The notes below the pieces were generated by a model. That model made no database searches. It was not told the DNA's origin and saw only the letters and a program-made list of their open reading frames with translations. Both the position numbers and the translations under genes were made by a program. From positions 3,019,988 through 3,083,987 of the forward strand of contig NZ_CP011272.1 in NCBI RefSeq assembly GCF_001610875.1: a stretch of 64,000 bases of DNA, read 5' to 3'. Position 1 is the stretch's first letter; each line of letters opens with the position of its first letter. Shown one piece after another: positions 16,563 through 26,457 of the stretch. The DNA comes from Pirellula sp. SH-Sr6A (lineage in GTDB: Bacteria; Planctomycetota; Planctomycetia; Pirellulales; Pirellulaceae).

Positions 16563-18641
16563 ATGGGCAACTGGTTGCGAGGATTGGAACGCTACACGGA
16601 TGCGGTCGTGCCTATCGGCATCATTGCATGCCTGGTGGTGATTCTCGTCCCTCTTCCCCCGTCCTTGCTCGACGTTCTCTTGTCGGCCAACATCGCGATC
16701 GGAGTGGTGGTCCTCCTCACCACCATCTATATCCAATCACCCCTCGAGTTCAACATTTTCCCCGCCATGCTGGTGGCGACGACTCTTTCTCGCCTCGTTT
16801 TGAACCTAGCCACGACCCGGCTGATCTTGACGCATGCGGGCGAGGAAAAACTCGATGCAGCGGGAGATGTTATTCGAGCGTTCGGGGAGTTTGTCTCCGG
16901 GGACTCGATCGAAGTCGGGATTATTCTCTTTGTGATCATCTTCTTGATCAACTTCATCGTGATCACCAAAGGTGCGACGCGGATCGGCGAAGTCGCGGCC
17001 CGATTCGCCTTGGATGGGATGCCTGGAAGGCAGATGGCCATCGATGCCGATTTAAGCGCCGGTGCGATCGATGAGAAAGAGGCGCAAAGGCGGCGCGAAG
17101 AAATCACGCGGCAAGCCGACTTCTATGGAGCGATGGACGGTGCTTCGAAGTTCGTGCGAGGGGATGCAATCGCCGGAATCGCGATCACCATGATCAACTT
17201 GTTCGGCGGTTTGTACATGGGTTACATGTACGCCGACATGACCCTCGTCGAAGCGGCGAACGTCTATTCGAAGCTCACGATCGGCGACGGATTGGTTAGC
17301 CAAGTCCCCGCGTTTTTGATTTCGTTGGCCGCCGCATTGCTCACGACTCGCAGCACCCAGAAGTCGAACTTTTCCAACGAGTTCTTGAAGCAGATCTTTT
17401 CACGCCCCGAGGCGCTGATCATCTCCGGTGCGTTCTTGATGATGTTAATCTTCACCGGCCTTCCGACGTTGCCGATGTTTTCGATGGGAGCCGGATGCAT
17501 CGGGCTTGCGGTCCTGATGAAGAGCCAAGTGAAAAAGGGAGCCCTGCAGGAGGCGGCCAAGAAGCAGGCCGAAAGCGAGGCCAAGAAGGAGCCACCACCT
17601 GAGAAGAAGGCAGAGGATTATCTCGAAGTCGATCCGATGCGACTGGAACTGGGGGCCAAACTCATTCCTTTAGCAGATCCCAATCGAGGTGGCGATCTGA
17701 TGAAACGAATCTCGACCGTTCGGGCCACACTGGCGACCGAAATGGGAATCCTCTTGCCAATGGTGCGGATCAAGGATCGGATGAGTCTTCCCGAGTACTC
17801 GTATGAACTATCGATGAACGGAAATCGCATCGCTTCCGGCATGCTCCGCCCTGATCGGCTGCTGGCCATCGATAGCGGATTGACCTTGGGGCCGATTCAA
17901 GGGGATGAGACGACCGACCCCGCCTTTGGCAAACGCGCCTTCTGGATCGAACCCAAACAACGACAGCAGGCCGAGATTTACGGCTATCAAGTCGCCGAGT
18001 GCGCCGCGGTCCTCGCCACCCATGTCCAAGAAACCGCACGGCGTCACGCGGAGGAACTGCTGACACGCGAAGTGACAAAACAATTAATCGATCAGTTGAA
18101 GAAGGGTGCTCCCACGGTGGTGGAGGAGCTGATTCCTCAACTGATGAAACTCTCCGACGTTCAACAAGTCCTACAGAATCTGCTCCGGGAGGATGTGCCC
18201 ATTCGACAGCTTGGGCTGATCCTCGAGACGCTAGGTGACTTTGCCCATCGCGTGAAGGACCCAATCTGGCTAACCGAGTACGTCCGACACCGATTGGCCC
18301 GAACCATCTCGCATCGGTATCGCGACAATGCGGGAGTTCTGAAAGTCGTCACGCTGGATCCGGCCATGGAGGATCGAATCGCAGCGGGGGCTGAACAAAC
18401 CGATCGCGGTATCTTTATTCGCATGGCGCCGGAGACCATTCAGAAAACTTGCCAAAAGATAGCCGAAGGGCTCAAGAAGCTAGAGCAGCAGGGAAGAACC
18501 CTCTGCGTCTTGGTAAGCCCGAAGATTCGTGTCCCCTTGCGTCAGATCACGCAAGACAATCTCCCCAACATTCGGATACTGAGTTACAACGAAGTCTCGC
18601 GCGATACGACAGTCGAATCGGTAGCAATGGTCAGCGATTGA
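16563..18641 (+). CDS. flhA: Flagellar export apparatus protein FlhA
   Basis: Inner-membrane gate component of the flagellar type III export apparatus. The N-terminal half has eight predicted transmembrane helices and the FHIPEP signature around RIGEVAARFALDGMPGRQMA. The C-terminal cytosolic half, after a Lys/Glu linker (residues 330-370), has the FlhA-C domains that dock chaperone-substrate complexes. It ends with NIRILSYNEV, which favours FlhA over the injectisome homologue SctV. I prefer ATG 16563 (GGGAAAG upstream; 692 residues) to the TTG at 16524. No other flagellar structural gene is in the window, but a chemotaxis receptor follows on the same strand. Confidence 0.95.
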   Translation: MGNWLRGLERYTDAVVPIGIIACLVVILVPLPPSLLDVLLSANIAIGVVVLLTTIYIQSPLEFNIFPAMLVATTLSRLVLNLATTRLILTHAGEEKLDAAGDVIRAFGEFVSGDSIEVGIILFVIIFLINFIVITKGATRIGEVAARFALDGMPGRQMAIDADLSAGAIDEKEAQRRREEITRQADFYGAMDGASKFVRGDAIAGIAITMINLFGGLYMGYMYADMTLVEAANVYSKLTIGDGLVSQVPAFLISLAAALLTTRSTQKSNFSNEFLKQIFSRPEALIISGAFLMMLIFTGLPTLPMFSMGAGCIGLAVLMKSQVKKGALQEAAKKQAESEAKKEPPPEKKAEDYLEVDPMRLELGAKLIPLADPNRGGDLMKRISTVRATLATEMGILLPMVRIKDRMSLPEYSYELSMNGNRIASGMLRPDRLLAIDSGLTLGPIQGDETTDPAFGKRAFWIEPKQRQQAEIYGYQVAECAAVLATHVQETARRHAEELLTREVTKQLIDQLKKGAPTVVEELIPQLMKLSDVQQVLQNLLREDVPIRQLGLILETLGDFAHRVKDPIWLTEYVRHRLARTISHRYRDNAGVLKVVTLDPAMEDRIAAGAEQTDRGIFIRMAPETIQKTCQKIAEGLKKLEQQGRTLCVLVSPKIRVPLRQITQDNLPNIRILSYNEVSRDTTVESVAMVSD

Positions 18642-19028
18642 TCGCCCAATTAACTTCGTAAAATTAGAACTTCAGCGCAGCATTGTGTCTCATGTGAGCT
18701 ATGTTGTCACATATAGAATGAGAGTTGCGCCCGCACCGATACCCTGCTTCGATAACGGATGAAAATCGTTAGTTCATTTCTATCTATTGACATAGTTTAG
18801 GACATCTGACATCAGCAAGTCGTTTAAAACGTACCTTGCTGTCTTGTATTGAATGCGCCTTGCCGCATAAAGCGCGCAAAGCCTCTTTCTGTTTTTGACA
18901 GGTTCGAAAAGCGGTGAATAGTTCCGCTAGTACGGTGGCCTGAACCTAGATCGCAATTCGCGCCTGCGAAATCGTCTGACTGATGACACCGAGTGCTTGA
19001 ATCAATATTTGTTTGAAATGAGTCCATC
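18642..19028. other. Intergenic region upstream of the chemotaxis receptor
   Basis: 387 bases without a gene. A 6-bp dyad ATGTGA-N9-TCACAT at 18692-18712 resembles an operator, but its spacer is longer than a CRP site. A CCGATA word at about 18739 recalls a sigma-28 -10 element but lacks a well-placed -35. The region should hold the receptor promoter. Confidence 0.4.
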
Positions 19029-20819
19029 ATGGGGTTTTTGAGAAGATTCAATGACCTGGGTATACGTCCAAAGCTCGTAACAATCGTGGCGTTGATGTTA
19101 CTAGGAGTAGGGATTGGCTTTATGTCGCTGTTCCGAAGTGAAGTGCGGACAGCGGCCCAGGAAGATACGATCGCCCAAGCGCGACGAGTGGTCGATATGG
19201 CCGAGTCGGTACGCCACGGCATGGAAGAAAAATGGAAGCTCGGCGTCTTCAATCAGAAGGTCGTGAGCGAATGGGCTAAAGAGAAACAGGTGGAGCGAAT
19301 CTTGGGAGCCGTCCCCATAGTCACCGCTTGGGAAGCCGTCATGCTTCGTGCGAAGGAAGGGGGGTATCGCTTCAAAACACCGAGACGCGGTGCTAGAAAT
19401 CCCGAGAACGAGCCGGACGAAGTGGAGATGCGGGCGTTGGATCAACTCGCGCTGGGCAAAACGGAATACTTTGAACTCGATAGCCAAAAGAACGAGATAC
19501 GTTACTTCCGACCGATTCGCCTCTCGCAGGAATGCATCATGTGCCATGGCAGCCCCAAGCTGTCGGAGGAACTGTGGGGCAATAGCGAAGGAATGGATCC
19601 AACCGGTCACCGCATGGAGAATCTAGCTTCCGGCGATTTGCACGGCGCTTTCGAGATCATTCAATCCCTCGACCATGCCGACCAACGGGCATTCCAAGCC
19701 ACGCTCAAAGGATTCGCCTTGGTCGGGCTTGCTAGCCTCGCGGCTTGCGTCGTGCTCGTCTTCATCCTCAATCGATCGGTCATCAATCCTATCCAGGAAG
19801 TGACTCGCGCCTTTTCGAAACTGTTGCAAGGGGATCTCCGGCAAGACATCGCTGTAACCAGCAAGGACGAAATCGGAAAGCTGCAGATCGGTATCAATAC
19901 GATCGCAAAGCAGACCAAAGCCTTGATCGGTAATATGCGACGCAGTTCCAAGGAACTGGAATCGGTTTCGAGCGAGTTGGGGACCACCGCCGACAGAATG
20001 CAGAACGCAGCGACCGAAACCACCTCGCGCAGCCGCACGGTCTCAGCCGCGTCCGAACAGATGAGCCAAGCTCTCGAGTCCATGCGATCATCGTTGCGAG
20101 ACGTGAGCTCTACCGTACAAGCGGTCGCGAATGCAGCTGGCGAGATTATCGAAAGCACCGACCGAGTTACGTCCAGCACGCAAGAGTCGGCGAATGTGGC
20201 GCAGCACGCTCGGCAACTCGCCGGCAACGGTACCAAACAAATCCGTGAACTGGAGCAAGCAGCCAACGGAATTGGTGAAATCATCGGTGTCATTCGCGAC
20301 ATCGCGGACCAAACCAACTTACTAGCGCTCAACGCCACGATCGAAGCAAGTCGGGCCGGAGAAGCAGGCAAAGGCTTTGCGGTGGTGGCCACCGAGGTCA
20401 AGCAGCTTGCTAATCAAACAGCAAGTGCCACAAACGAAATCCGACGCCGCATTGAATCGATCCAAAACATCTCTTCTGTCGTCGTGGAAGCGATGACCGA
20501 GATTGAAACGGTTATCGATAGTATCAATTCGGGTATGAACATGACGTCGGACGCCGTTGAGCACCAACGCAGCACGATTCATCTCGTGACCCATCAGTTG
20601 GCAGAAGCAGCCGAAAGAACGTCGTCTGTTGCGAACAGCGTGGAAGAAACTGTTGTGGCCGCTCGCGAAGTAAGCAAGAGTATCCACGATGTGAATGTGA
20701 TTGCAGAGGAAACCAGTCGCGAAGTGGAGTCGACGAAAGTGGCAGGAGCAGGTTTGCGACGCGTCACCGATATGTTCGATTCGCAACTTTCCGAAATGGC
20801 TTCCGCGTTTCAAACCTAA
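19029..20819 (+). CDS. Methyl-accepting chemotaxis protein with c-type haem sensor domain
   Basis: Transmembrane chemoreceptor. TM1 is at about residues 15-36. A periplasmic domain (about 37-225) resembles the DUF3365/Tll0287-like haem PAS fold and holds a c-type haem site CIMCH (C169, C172, H173) preceded by [13 protein letters not shown]2 is at about 228-248, then a HAMP domain ([18 protein letters not shown]) and the long signalling coiled coil. The kinase-contact tip [20 protein letters not shown] is intact. A bound c-haem would let the receptor sense redox state, oxygen, NO or similar ligands. It lies 387 bases after flhA, so the two may form a motility locus, though no che gene is present. 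Confidence 0.92.
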   Translation: MGFLRRFNDLGIRPKLVTIVALMLLGVGIGFMSLFRSEVRTAAQEDTIAQARRVVDMAESVRHGMEEKWKLGVFNQKVVSEWAKEKQVERILGAVPIVTAWEAVMLRAKEGGYRFKTPRRGARNPENEPDEVEMRALDQLALGKTEYFELDSQKNEIRYFRPIRLSQECIMCHGSPKLSEELWGNSEGMDPTGHRMENLASGDLHGAFEIIQSLDHADQRAFQATLKGFALVGLASLAACVVLVFILNRSVINPIQEVTRAFSKLLQGDLRQDIAVTSKDEIGKLQIGINTIAKQTKALIGNMRRSSKELESVSSELGTTADRMQNAATETTSRSRTVSAASEQMSQALESMRSSLRDVSSTVQAVANAAGEIIESTDRVTSSTQESANVAQHARQLAGNGTKQIRELEQAANGIGEIIGVIRDIADQTNLLALNATIEASRAGEAGKGFAVVATEVKQLANQTASATNEIRRRIESIQNISSVVVEAMTEIETVIDSINSGMNMTSDAVEHQRSTIHLVTHQLAEAAERTSSVANSVEETVVAAREVSKSIHDVNVIAEETSREVESTKVAGAGLRRVTDMFDSQLSEMASAFQT

Positions 20820-20836
20820 ATAGAAATCGACCGTTC

Positions 20837-20867
20837 CTGCCTGTTCCGACTCAATCGAGACAGGCAG
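20837..20867 (+). terminator. Stem-loop after the chemoreceptor gene
   Basis: CTGCCTGT pairs with ACAGGCAG, with a further CGA/TCG pairing inside. It starts 17 bases after the stop. No T-run follows, so alone it would be a weak terminator; a second stronger hairpin follows at once. Confidence 0.5.
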
Positions 20868-20887
20868 TTACTGGTAGGGAATCTTGA

Positions 20888-20931
20888 TGACCTCGAGGTG
20901 GAGTTCGCTCTGCCTCGAGGTCATTTCGTTT
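20888..20931 (+). terminator. Probable terminator after the chemoreceptor gene
   Basis: A perfect 11-bp stem TGACCTCGAGG/CCTCGAGGTCA (20888-20898 with 20913-20923), a 14-base loop and a T-rich tail ATTTCGTTT. Two successive hairpins separate the receptor gene from the multihaem gene. Confidence 0.7.
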
Positions 20932-21045
20932 CGAACGCAAAGGAAAAAAGTTCGACTATACTAGCCCTGTTCCGTCGATGTCCCTCCACGGCAGACATGG
21001 CCCCGGTATTCCAATCCCACCTGAGTACTCTCGCCAATCTGCTGG

Positions 21046-24000
21046 ATGCCCCTCCTTTTCCTATACCTCCCTATGACACCGTTCCAGATTGCGCCCGTAG
21101 GCTCCCACGATTGCATGCCCGCCCACGCGTCGAATTCGCGAGGGGCACATGCCCATGTTTCTCAACATCGGACGTTATGGCTTGTTCGGCTCCTAATGCT
21201 TTGTGTCGGCCTGACGGCGAACCATGCGACGATCGCGACCGCGACTCCCCAAGACGAGGACTTCTCGATCCAAGGGGAATACGCAGGAAAAAGCTCGGCG
21301 ATGCAAGTCATCGCCTTGGGGGACGATTCGTTCGAGATCGTCCTCTTCGGTGGAGGCCTTCCTGGCGCCGGGTGGGATCGACTGGATCCTGAGCGGATCG
21401 AAGGTGATCGTGATACGGTCCGACGAATCGCTTCGGTGCGTGGCGTCAAAAAAACAGAGCGCTCGAGCCCGACTCTGGGTACCAAGCCTCCCGCCGAAGC
21501 CATGGTACTATTCGATGGGTCGGCGGAATCGCTAGAACGGAACTGGCTACCCGGGGCGAAGTTCAGCGAGCAATCGGCAGGGGATGAAAGGGCGCTCCTG
21601 GCCGGCGCGACGACACGACAGGGATTTCAAGACTACTCCCTTCACCTGGAGTTTCGCATTCCCTTTGAACCCCAGGCGGAAGGTCAATCCCGCGGCAACA
21701 GCGGGGTCTACCATCAAGGTCGATATGAAACACAAGTTCTCGACTCTTTTGGATTGAACCCCACGAATCGAGATGCGGGCAGTATTTATGAGGTCAGCGC
21801 TCCGGTTTTCAATGCAGCGTTGCCGCCGGGAGTTTGGCAAACGTACGATGTCGACTTCACCGCCGCGCGATTCGATACCCATGGAAACAAGATCCGTGAA
21901 GCGACATTAAGTGTTCGTCTCAACGGCCAATGGGTGCAACGAAATGTATCCGTCCCTTCGGCGACCCGTTCGTCCATTCAGAACGAAGGGCCTAACCCAG
22001 GACCGATACACCTGCAGGATCACGAAAGCCCGGTCCTCTACCGCAATATTTGGTTAGTACCTCGCGACTCCCAACGCGATGCGATACGCCCGTGGGTGGC
22101 GGGCTTCGAGCGATTTCAATCCGACGAAAGTGCGTCGGGGATTGCGCTCTTAACCCAACTTCGGTGCACCGCCTGTCACGCATCGAGTCAATCGTTGCCC
22201 GTACCGCAACCGGCGCCGAATCTCAGTTCGGTGGGGAAACGCGTCCGTCCAGATCACTTATTAGCCATTGCATCGAATCCCTCCCATGCCAAGCCGGGGA
22301 CCACGATGCCGGACCTGCTGCACGGGCTCCCGGAAGGTGAGAGGGACAGAGCGGGGAGAGCCCTCGCAAGCTACCTAGCAACCACCGGCCGAATCGTCGA
22401 CCGCCCTGGGGATGCAGCAGCTGCCGAACGAGGATCGAAACTCTATCACTCCATCGGATGCGTGGCATGCCATGCTCCAAGGGGCGATGAGAAGTCGGAA
22501 GCACTCGGTGGCATTCCCCTTGGGAATCTGACCGAGAAATACACGGTCGGGAGTTTGAGTGATTTCCTTTTAGACCCTCACGCTATCCGCGCCGGGGGAG
22601 CGATGCCCAAACTGGTTCAGAACCGTACCGAGGCTAGGGACATCGCATGCTATTTGCTCGGTGACCGTATTCTGGCTCCTTCCTCCGAGCAGTTTCAAAC
22701 GACTGTGTTTCACGGCGAATGGGATCGATTGCCCGACTTTTCCAAATTGACTCCAGTAAAGAGCGGCAAAACAAACGGTTTGGATCTATCGTTCGCGGGG
22801 CGTTCCGATCAGTTTGCGATGGTGTTCGAAGCCTACTTACCGTTAGCCAACGCGGGACAAGTCCGTTTCTTTCTGGGCTCGGACGATGGGAGCCGACTGC
22901 TGATCAACGACCGAGAAGTGATTCGCCACGACGGTATCCATCCCCACACGGAGAAATCGGGGCGCGTGCGATTGGAAGCGGGCGTTCATCGTTTGCGATT
23001 GGAGTATTTCGAAGGAAATGGTCAGGAGTCACTCTCCCTCGAAGTCGAGTCTCCCGACACCGGCCGAGTACCCGCTTCGATGCTCGTCACGTTGGACCCG
23101 AAGAGCGAAGTGCAACAGGAGCTGATTCCTTCTCAGTTCCGACCGGATGATTCGCTCGTCGAACAAGGGAAGCAGATTTTTTTCGATAAGGGATGTGTGA
23201 AGTGCCACGCTATGGAGTCGAAAGAGGCTCCGTCCGGTCTTTTGCAAGCCAAGCGTTTAGAAGAGTTAAGCGGTTCTGAAGGTTGTTTAAGTGGGAAGGT
23301 TCCGGTTGGCCTGCCCCAGTATTACTTGACCCGTGAGCAACGACACGTCTTGCAACGGGCGTTGCAGAGCCTCCGCGACCCCCAGTCTCAGAACAATGCG
23401 TTGCACCATCAACTCATGGCATCGAACTGCTACGCCTGCCACCAGCGGGGCGAGATCGGTGGTCCGGAAGTAACGCGCGATCGGCTCTTTTTGACCACAA
23501 CCCAAGAGATGGGCAACGAGGGGCGAGTACCTCCGATGATCCAAGACGTCGGGAGAAAGCTCAAAGAAGAGGTGCTGGCGAGCATTGTTGCAAATGGAGC
23601 AAAAGATCGACCTTATATGCTGACCCGAATGCCCGGGTTCGGGGCCGCAGTCTCGGAACGGTTGACCCATGCTTTCGTGAAGGAAGATACGATTCGGCTA
23701 GACGGCGAATCCATGCGAGAGAAGCCCTTTCCACCGCGAGATAGCGAGGAAGGTCAAGAGCTCTCGATCGCCGGGAGAAAACTGGTTGGCAGCGATGGGT
23801 TGGCATGTATCAAGTGCCACGTGTTTGGAGGCAAGTCGACGCCCGGTATCCAAGCGATGGATTTGCTGCGGATGACCAGTCGGCTTCGGGAAGATTGGTT
23901 TCATCGGTACATGCTCGATCCAACGCGTTACCGACCGGGGACTCGAATGCCCCTCAGTTTCCCGGATGGCAAGTCCGCAGTGACCAGTATTTTTCACGGC

Positions 24001-24774
24001 GATGCTGACAAACAAATCGATGCACTTTGGGCCTACTTATCCGAAGGGACGCAAGCCAAGAGCCCTATTGGCTTGGACGGGGAGGCGATTGTCCTAACTC
24101 CGACCGATCGACCGATCCTTTACCGCAATTTCCTCGAGGGACTGACGCCGCGTGGAATCGCTGTAGGCTATCCGGAAAAAGTGAATATCGCTTGGGATGC
24201 CAACGAGATGGCGCTTCGATTGATTTGGAAGAATGAGTTTATCGATGCGAGCAAGCACTGGGTGGGACGAGGACCGGGAAATCAAGGTCCGTTGGGAGAT
24301 TCCGTAGTGCGCATTGAAAACACTTCTCCTATAGCCCTTCTTGAGTCACTCGACTCGAAATGGCCGGGGGGAACGAGTCGGCAGCGTGGATTCCGATTCG
24401 GCGGTTACCGGCTGAATGAAGCCGGGCAACCGAGCTTCGAATATCGAATTCGAGACTGCTCGGTTACCGATACGATCATTCCCTACCGCCCCCAAGAGGA
24501 GAGCGAAACGAGTGACGGCGAGACGCAATTGAAACGGACATTGAAAATTCGCGTTCCCTCCATCGACAAGCTATCAGGGGAGCGGGTTGTTTTTCGCATC
24601 GCCGCCGGGGAAATCCAAGAACGGCCCAGTGGCGAATACTTGCTCGATGATCGCACCACGGTGCGAATCGATGGAATACCGCTGCAGCGAGTGCAAATCG
24701 AGGGCCGCGTCGAGTGGAGAGCGGAACTCCCCGTTGGAAGCGAGACCGTGATCACACAGACAATCGATTGGTGA
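21046..24774 (+). CDS. Penta-haem cytochrome c protein with DUF1080 and PA14 domains
   Basis: A 1242-residue secreted multidomain protein. A hydrophobic export segment lies at about residues 43-66. Residues 150-345 form a DUF1080 (LamG-like, 3-keto-disaccharide hydrolase) domain with VLFDGSAESLERNW and HLQDHESPVLYRNIW. Five c-type haem motifs follow: CTACH (374), CVACH (472), CVKCH (717), CYACH (795) and CIKCH (921), with candidate axial methionines in segments such as KPGTTMPDL, AGGAMPKL and PGTRMPLSF. A PA14-like carbohydrate-binding domain lies between haems 2 and 3 (about residues 555-680). The next gene is a beta-propeller, so the pair may oxidise or cleave sugar derivatives and pass electrons on. 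The start is uncertain (21046, 21073 or 21115). Confidence 0.88.
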   Translation: MPLLFLYLPMTPFQIAPVGSHDCMPAHASNSRGAHAHVSQHRTLWLVRLLMLCVGLTANHATIATATPQDEDFSIQGEYAGKSSAMQVIALGDDSFEIVLFGGGLPGAGWDRLDPERIEGDRDTVRRIASVRGVKKTERSSPTLGTKPPAEAMVLFDGSAESLERNWLPGAKFSEQSAGDERALLAGATTRQGFQDYSLHLEFRIPFEPQAEGQSRGNSGVYHQGRYETQVLDSFGLNPTNRDAGSIYEVSAPVFNAALPPGVWQTYDVDFTAARFDTHGNKIREATLSVRLNGQWVQRNVSVPSATRSSIQNEGPNPGPIHLQDHESPVLYRNIWLVPRDSQRDAIRPWVAGFERFQSDESASGIALLTQLRCTACHASSQSLPVPQPAPNLSSVGKRVRPDHLLAIASNPSHAKPGTTMPDLLHGLPEGERDRAGRALASYLATTGRIVDRPGDAAAAERGSKLYHSIGCVACHAPRGDEKSEALGGIPLGNLTEKYTVGSLSDFLLDPHAIRAGGAMPKLVQNRTEARDIACYLLGDRILAPSSEQFQTTVFHGEWDRLPDFSKLTPVKSGKTNGLDLSFAGRSDQFAMVFEAYLPLANAGQVRFFLGSDDGSRLLINDREVIRHDGIHPHTEKSGRVRLEAGVHRLRLEYFEGNGQESLSLEVESPDTGRVPASMLVTLDPKSEVQQELIPSQFRPDDSLVEQGKQIFFDKGCVKCHAMESKEAPSGLLQAKRLEELSGSEGCLSGKVPVGLPQYYLTREQRHVLQRALQSLRDPQSQNNALHHQLMASNCYACHQRGEIGGPEVTRDRLFLTTTQEMGNEGRVPPMIQDVGRKLKEEVLASIVANGAKDRPYMLTRMPGFGAAVSERLTHAFVKEDTIRLDGESMREKPFPPRDSEEGQELSIAGRKLVGSDGLACIKCHVFGGKSTPGIQAMDLLRMTSRLREDWFHRYMLDPTRYRPGTRMPLSFPDGKSAVTSIFHGDADKQIDALWAYLSEGTQAKSPIGLDGEAIVLTPTDRPILYRNFLEGLTPRGIAVGYPEKVNIAWDANEMALRLIWKNEFIDASKHWVGRGPGNQGPLGDSVVRIENTSPIALLESLDSKWPGGTSRQRGFRFGGYRLNEAGQPSFEYRIRDCSVTDTIIPYRPQEESETSDGETQLKRTLKIRVPSIDKLSGERVVFRIAAGEIQERPSGEYLLDDRTTVRIDGIPLQRVQIEGRVEWRAELPVGSETVITQTIDW

Positions 24775-24826
24775 TGTCGAGTAGCCATACGAATTCAATG
24801 AACACATCCATAGTCAGACGATTGAA

Positions 24827-26332
24827 ATGAAGAGAAAGAGAATCATGACGCGAGCGCTCTCGATGCGATGCACCTTGGCCATTTGCATAGTGCTCAGCTG
24901 GGTCGGCCTTGCCATCTCGCAAGGGACAGGGAGCATTCGCGAAGACGAGTACTATTCGATCACAACCTTCGAAACACCACCGGGTGCCGTACTCGAGATC
25001 GGGGCGATGCAGTGGATGAGCGACGGCAGGCTGGCCGTGGCGACCCGCCGCGGCGAGATTTGGATGGTCCGTGACCCTCTAGCGCCGCAGGTCAAAGCCT
25101 CGCAGTTTGTTCGCTTCGCGCACGGATTGCACGAACCGCTTGGTTTGGCGGAAAAGGATGGTTGGCTTTACGTAACACAACGCAGTGACGTATCGCGTTT
25201 GAGAGACCGTGACGCTGATGGCGTTGCGGACGATTTCGAAGTCGTTGCGGATGGTTGGGAGATCAACGGTGACTACCACGAGTATGCGTTCGGGTCCAAA
25301 TTCGACCGGGATGGCAATCTCTGGGTCGCGTTGTGCTTGACCGGATCTTTTGGAAGCGATGTCCCGTTTCGGGGCTGGGCCCTGCGAGTGACAGAGGATG
25401 GAGAGACCATTCCGACCACCTACGGATTGCGATCCCCAGGAGGTATCGGCTTCAATGCAAAAGGAGATGTCTTCTACACAGACAATCAAGGCCCCTGGAA
25501 CGGGACATGTGGTCTCAAACAGTTGGTACCTGGAAAGTTTGTAGGACATCCTGGTGGCAACAAATGGATTCGGGACGCAAAACCCTTTCAAGGAGTTACA
25601 CCGGTGCAGCCACTTGATAATAGCCGTATGGCGATCGAAGCGGCCAAGCACCAGGACTTGGTCCCCACCGCTGTGTTATTTCCCTACAACAAGATGGGTC
25701 AATCGGCGAGCGGGATTGTGTGCGACAAGAGCGGTGGAAAATGGGGTCCCTTTGTCGATCAGTTGTTCGTGGGAGACCAGACGCATAGCACGCTGATGCG
25801 AGTCGATCTAGAAGTCGTGGACGGTGTTTATCAAGGAGCTTGTTTTCCGTTTCGCGGAGGATTTGGTTCCGGTGTGGTCGGAATGGAAATGGGGCCGAAT
25901 GGTTCGGTCTTTGTCGGCGGGACCAACCGGGGTTGGGGCTCGCGCGGCCCGAAGGACTTTGCGTTGGAACGATTGGATTGGACGGGCAAGACCCCTTTTG
26001 AGATCAAAACGATGCGACTCACTCCGCAAGGTTTCAAGCTTGAATTTACCGAGCCTGTCGACCCAGTTGCAGCAGGAGACCTCAGCCAATACGCCATGGA
26101 GACCTATACCTACATCTACCGCGAGCAGTATGGCAGCCCCGAAGTCGATCATACAAAGCCGACCCTTAGCGCGGTCCGTGTCTCCGCGGACGGCAAGGAG
26201 GTTGAATTGGACGTGGAGGGACTGCAGATTGGGCACGTGCATGAATTGAGAATCGGAGCAGCGATGCGGTCGGCGGCTGGAAAACCATTGCTGCATCGTG
26301 AAGCCTATTACACGCTGAACCGACGCAAATAA
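24827..26332 (+). CDS. Secreted beta-propeller, sorbosone-dehydrogenase-like
   Basis: A 501-residue exported protein; the signal peptide ends near ISQG. The body is a six-bladed propeller of the glucose/sorbosone dehydrogenase-like type found beside planctomycete cytochromes: FAHGLHEPLGLAEKDGWLYV, RDRDADGVADDFEV, GSKFDRDGNLWVAL, RSPGGIGFNAKGDVFYTDNQ. The C-terminal 100 residues form an Ig-like domain (LTPQGFKLEFTEPVDPVAAG). No haem motif is present. It starts 52 bases after the penta-haem gene and is almost certainly cotranscribed; the haem protein would be the natural electron acceptor. ATGs at 24827 and 24845 are both possible starts. The cofactor (PQQ or none) cannot be told. Confidence 0.85.
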   Translation: MKRKRIMTRALSMRCTLAICIVLSWVGLAISQGTGSIREDEYYSITTFETPPGAVLEIGAMQWMSDGRLAVATRRGEIWMVRDPLAPQVKASQFVRFAHGLHEPLGLAEKDGWLYVTQRSDVSRLRDRDADGVADDFEVVADGWEINGDYHEYAFGSKFDRDGNLWVALCLTGSFGSDVPFRGWALRVTEDGETIPTTYGLRSPGGIGFNAKGDVFYTDNQGPWNGTCGLKQLVPGKFVGHPGGNKWIRDAKPFQGVTPVQPLDNSRMAIEAAKHQDLVPTAVLFPYNKMGQSASGIVCDKSGGKWGPFVDQLFVGDQTHSTLMRVDLEVVDGVYQGACFPFRGGFGSGVVGMEMGPNGSVFVGGTNRGWGSRGPKDFALERLDWTGKTPFEIKTMRLTPQGFKLEFTEPVDPVAAGDLSQYAMETYTYIYREQYGSPEVDHTKPTLSAVRVSADGKEVELDVEGLQIGHVHELRIGAAMRSAAGKPLLHREAYYTLNRRK

Positions 26333-26457
26333 CGCACGCAGATCATCGAACGAGCGTCCCCTCCGGCGCCGAATTTGTTTTTCCGACACCGCACCGATCG
26401 TTACAATAAAACCTTCGTTTCCCCTACCTCGACGTTTTCGTACTGGATGCCACAACC

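Noticed and set aside
16563-18641. Type III secretion SctV instead of FlhA
   Set aside because: The C-terminal ILSYNEV and overall sequence fit FlhA better, and no injectisome gene is present.
18690-18745. CRP-like and sigma-28-like sites before the chemoreceptor
   Set aside because: The dyad spacer is 9 rather than 6 bases, and the CCGATA word lacks a properly spaced TAAA.
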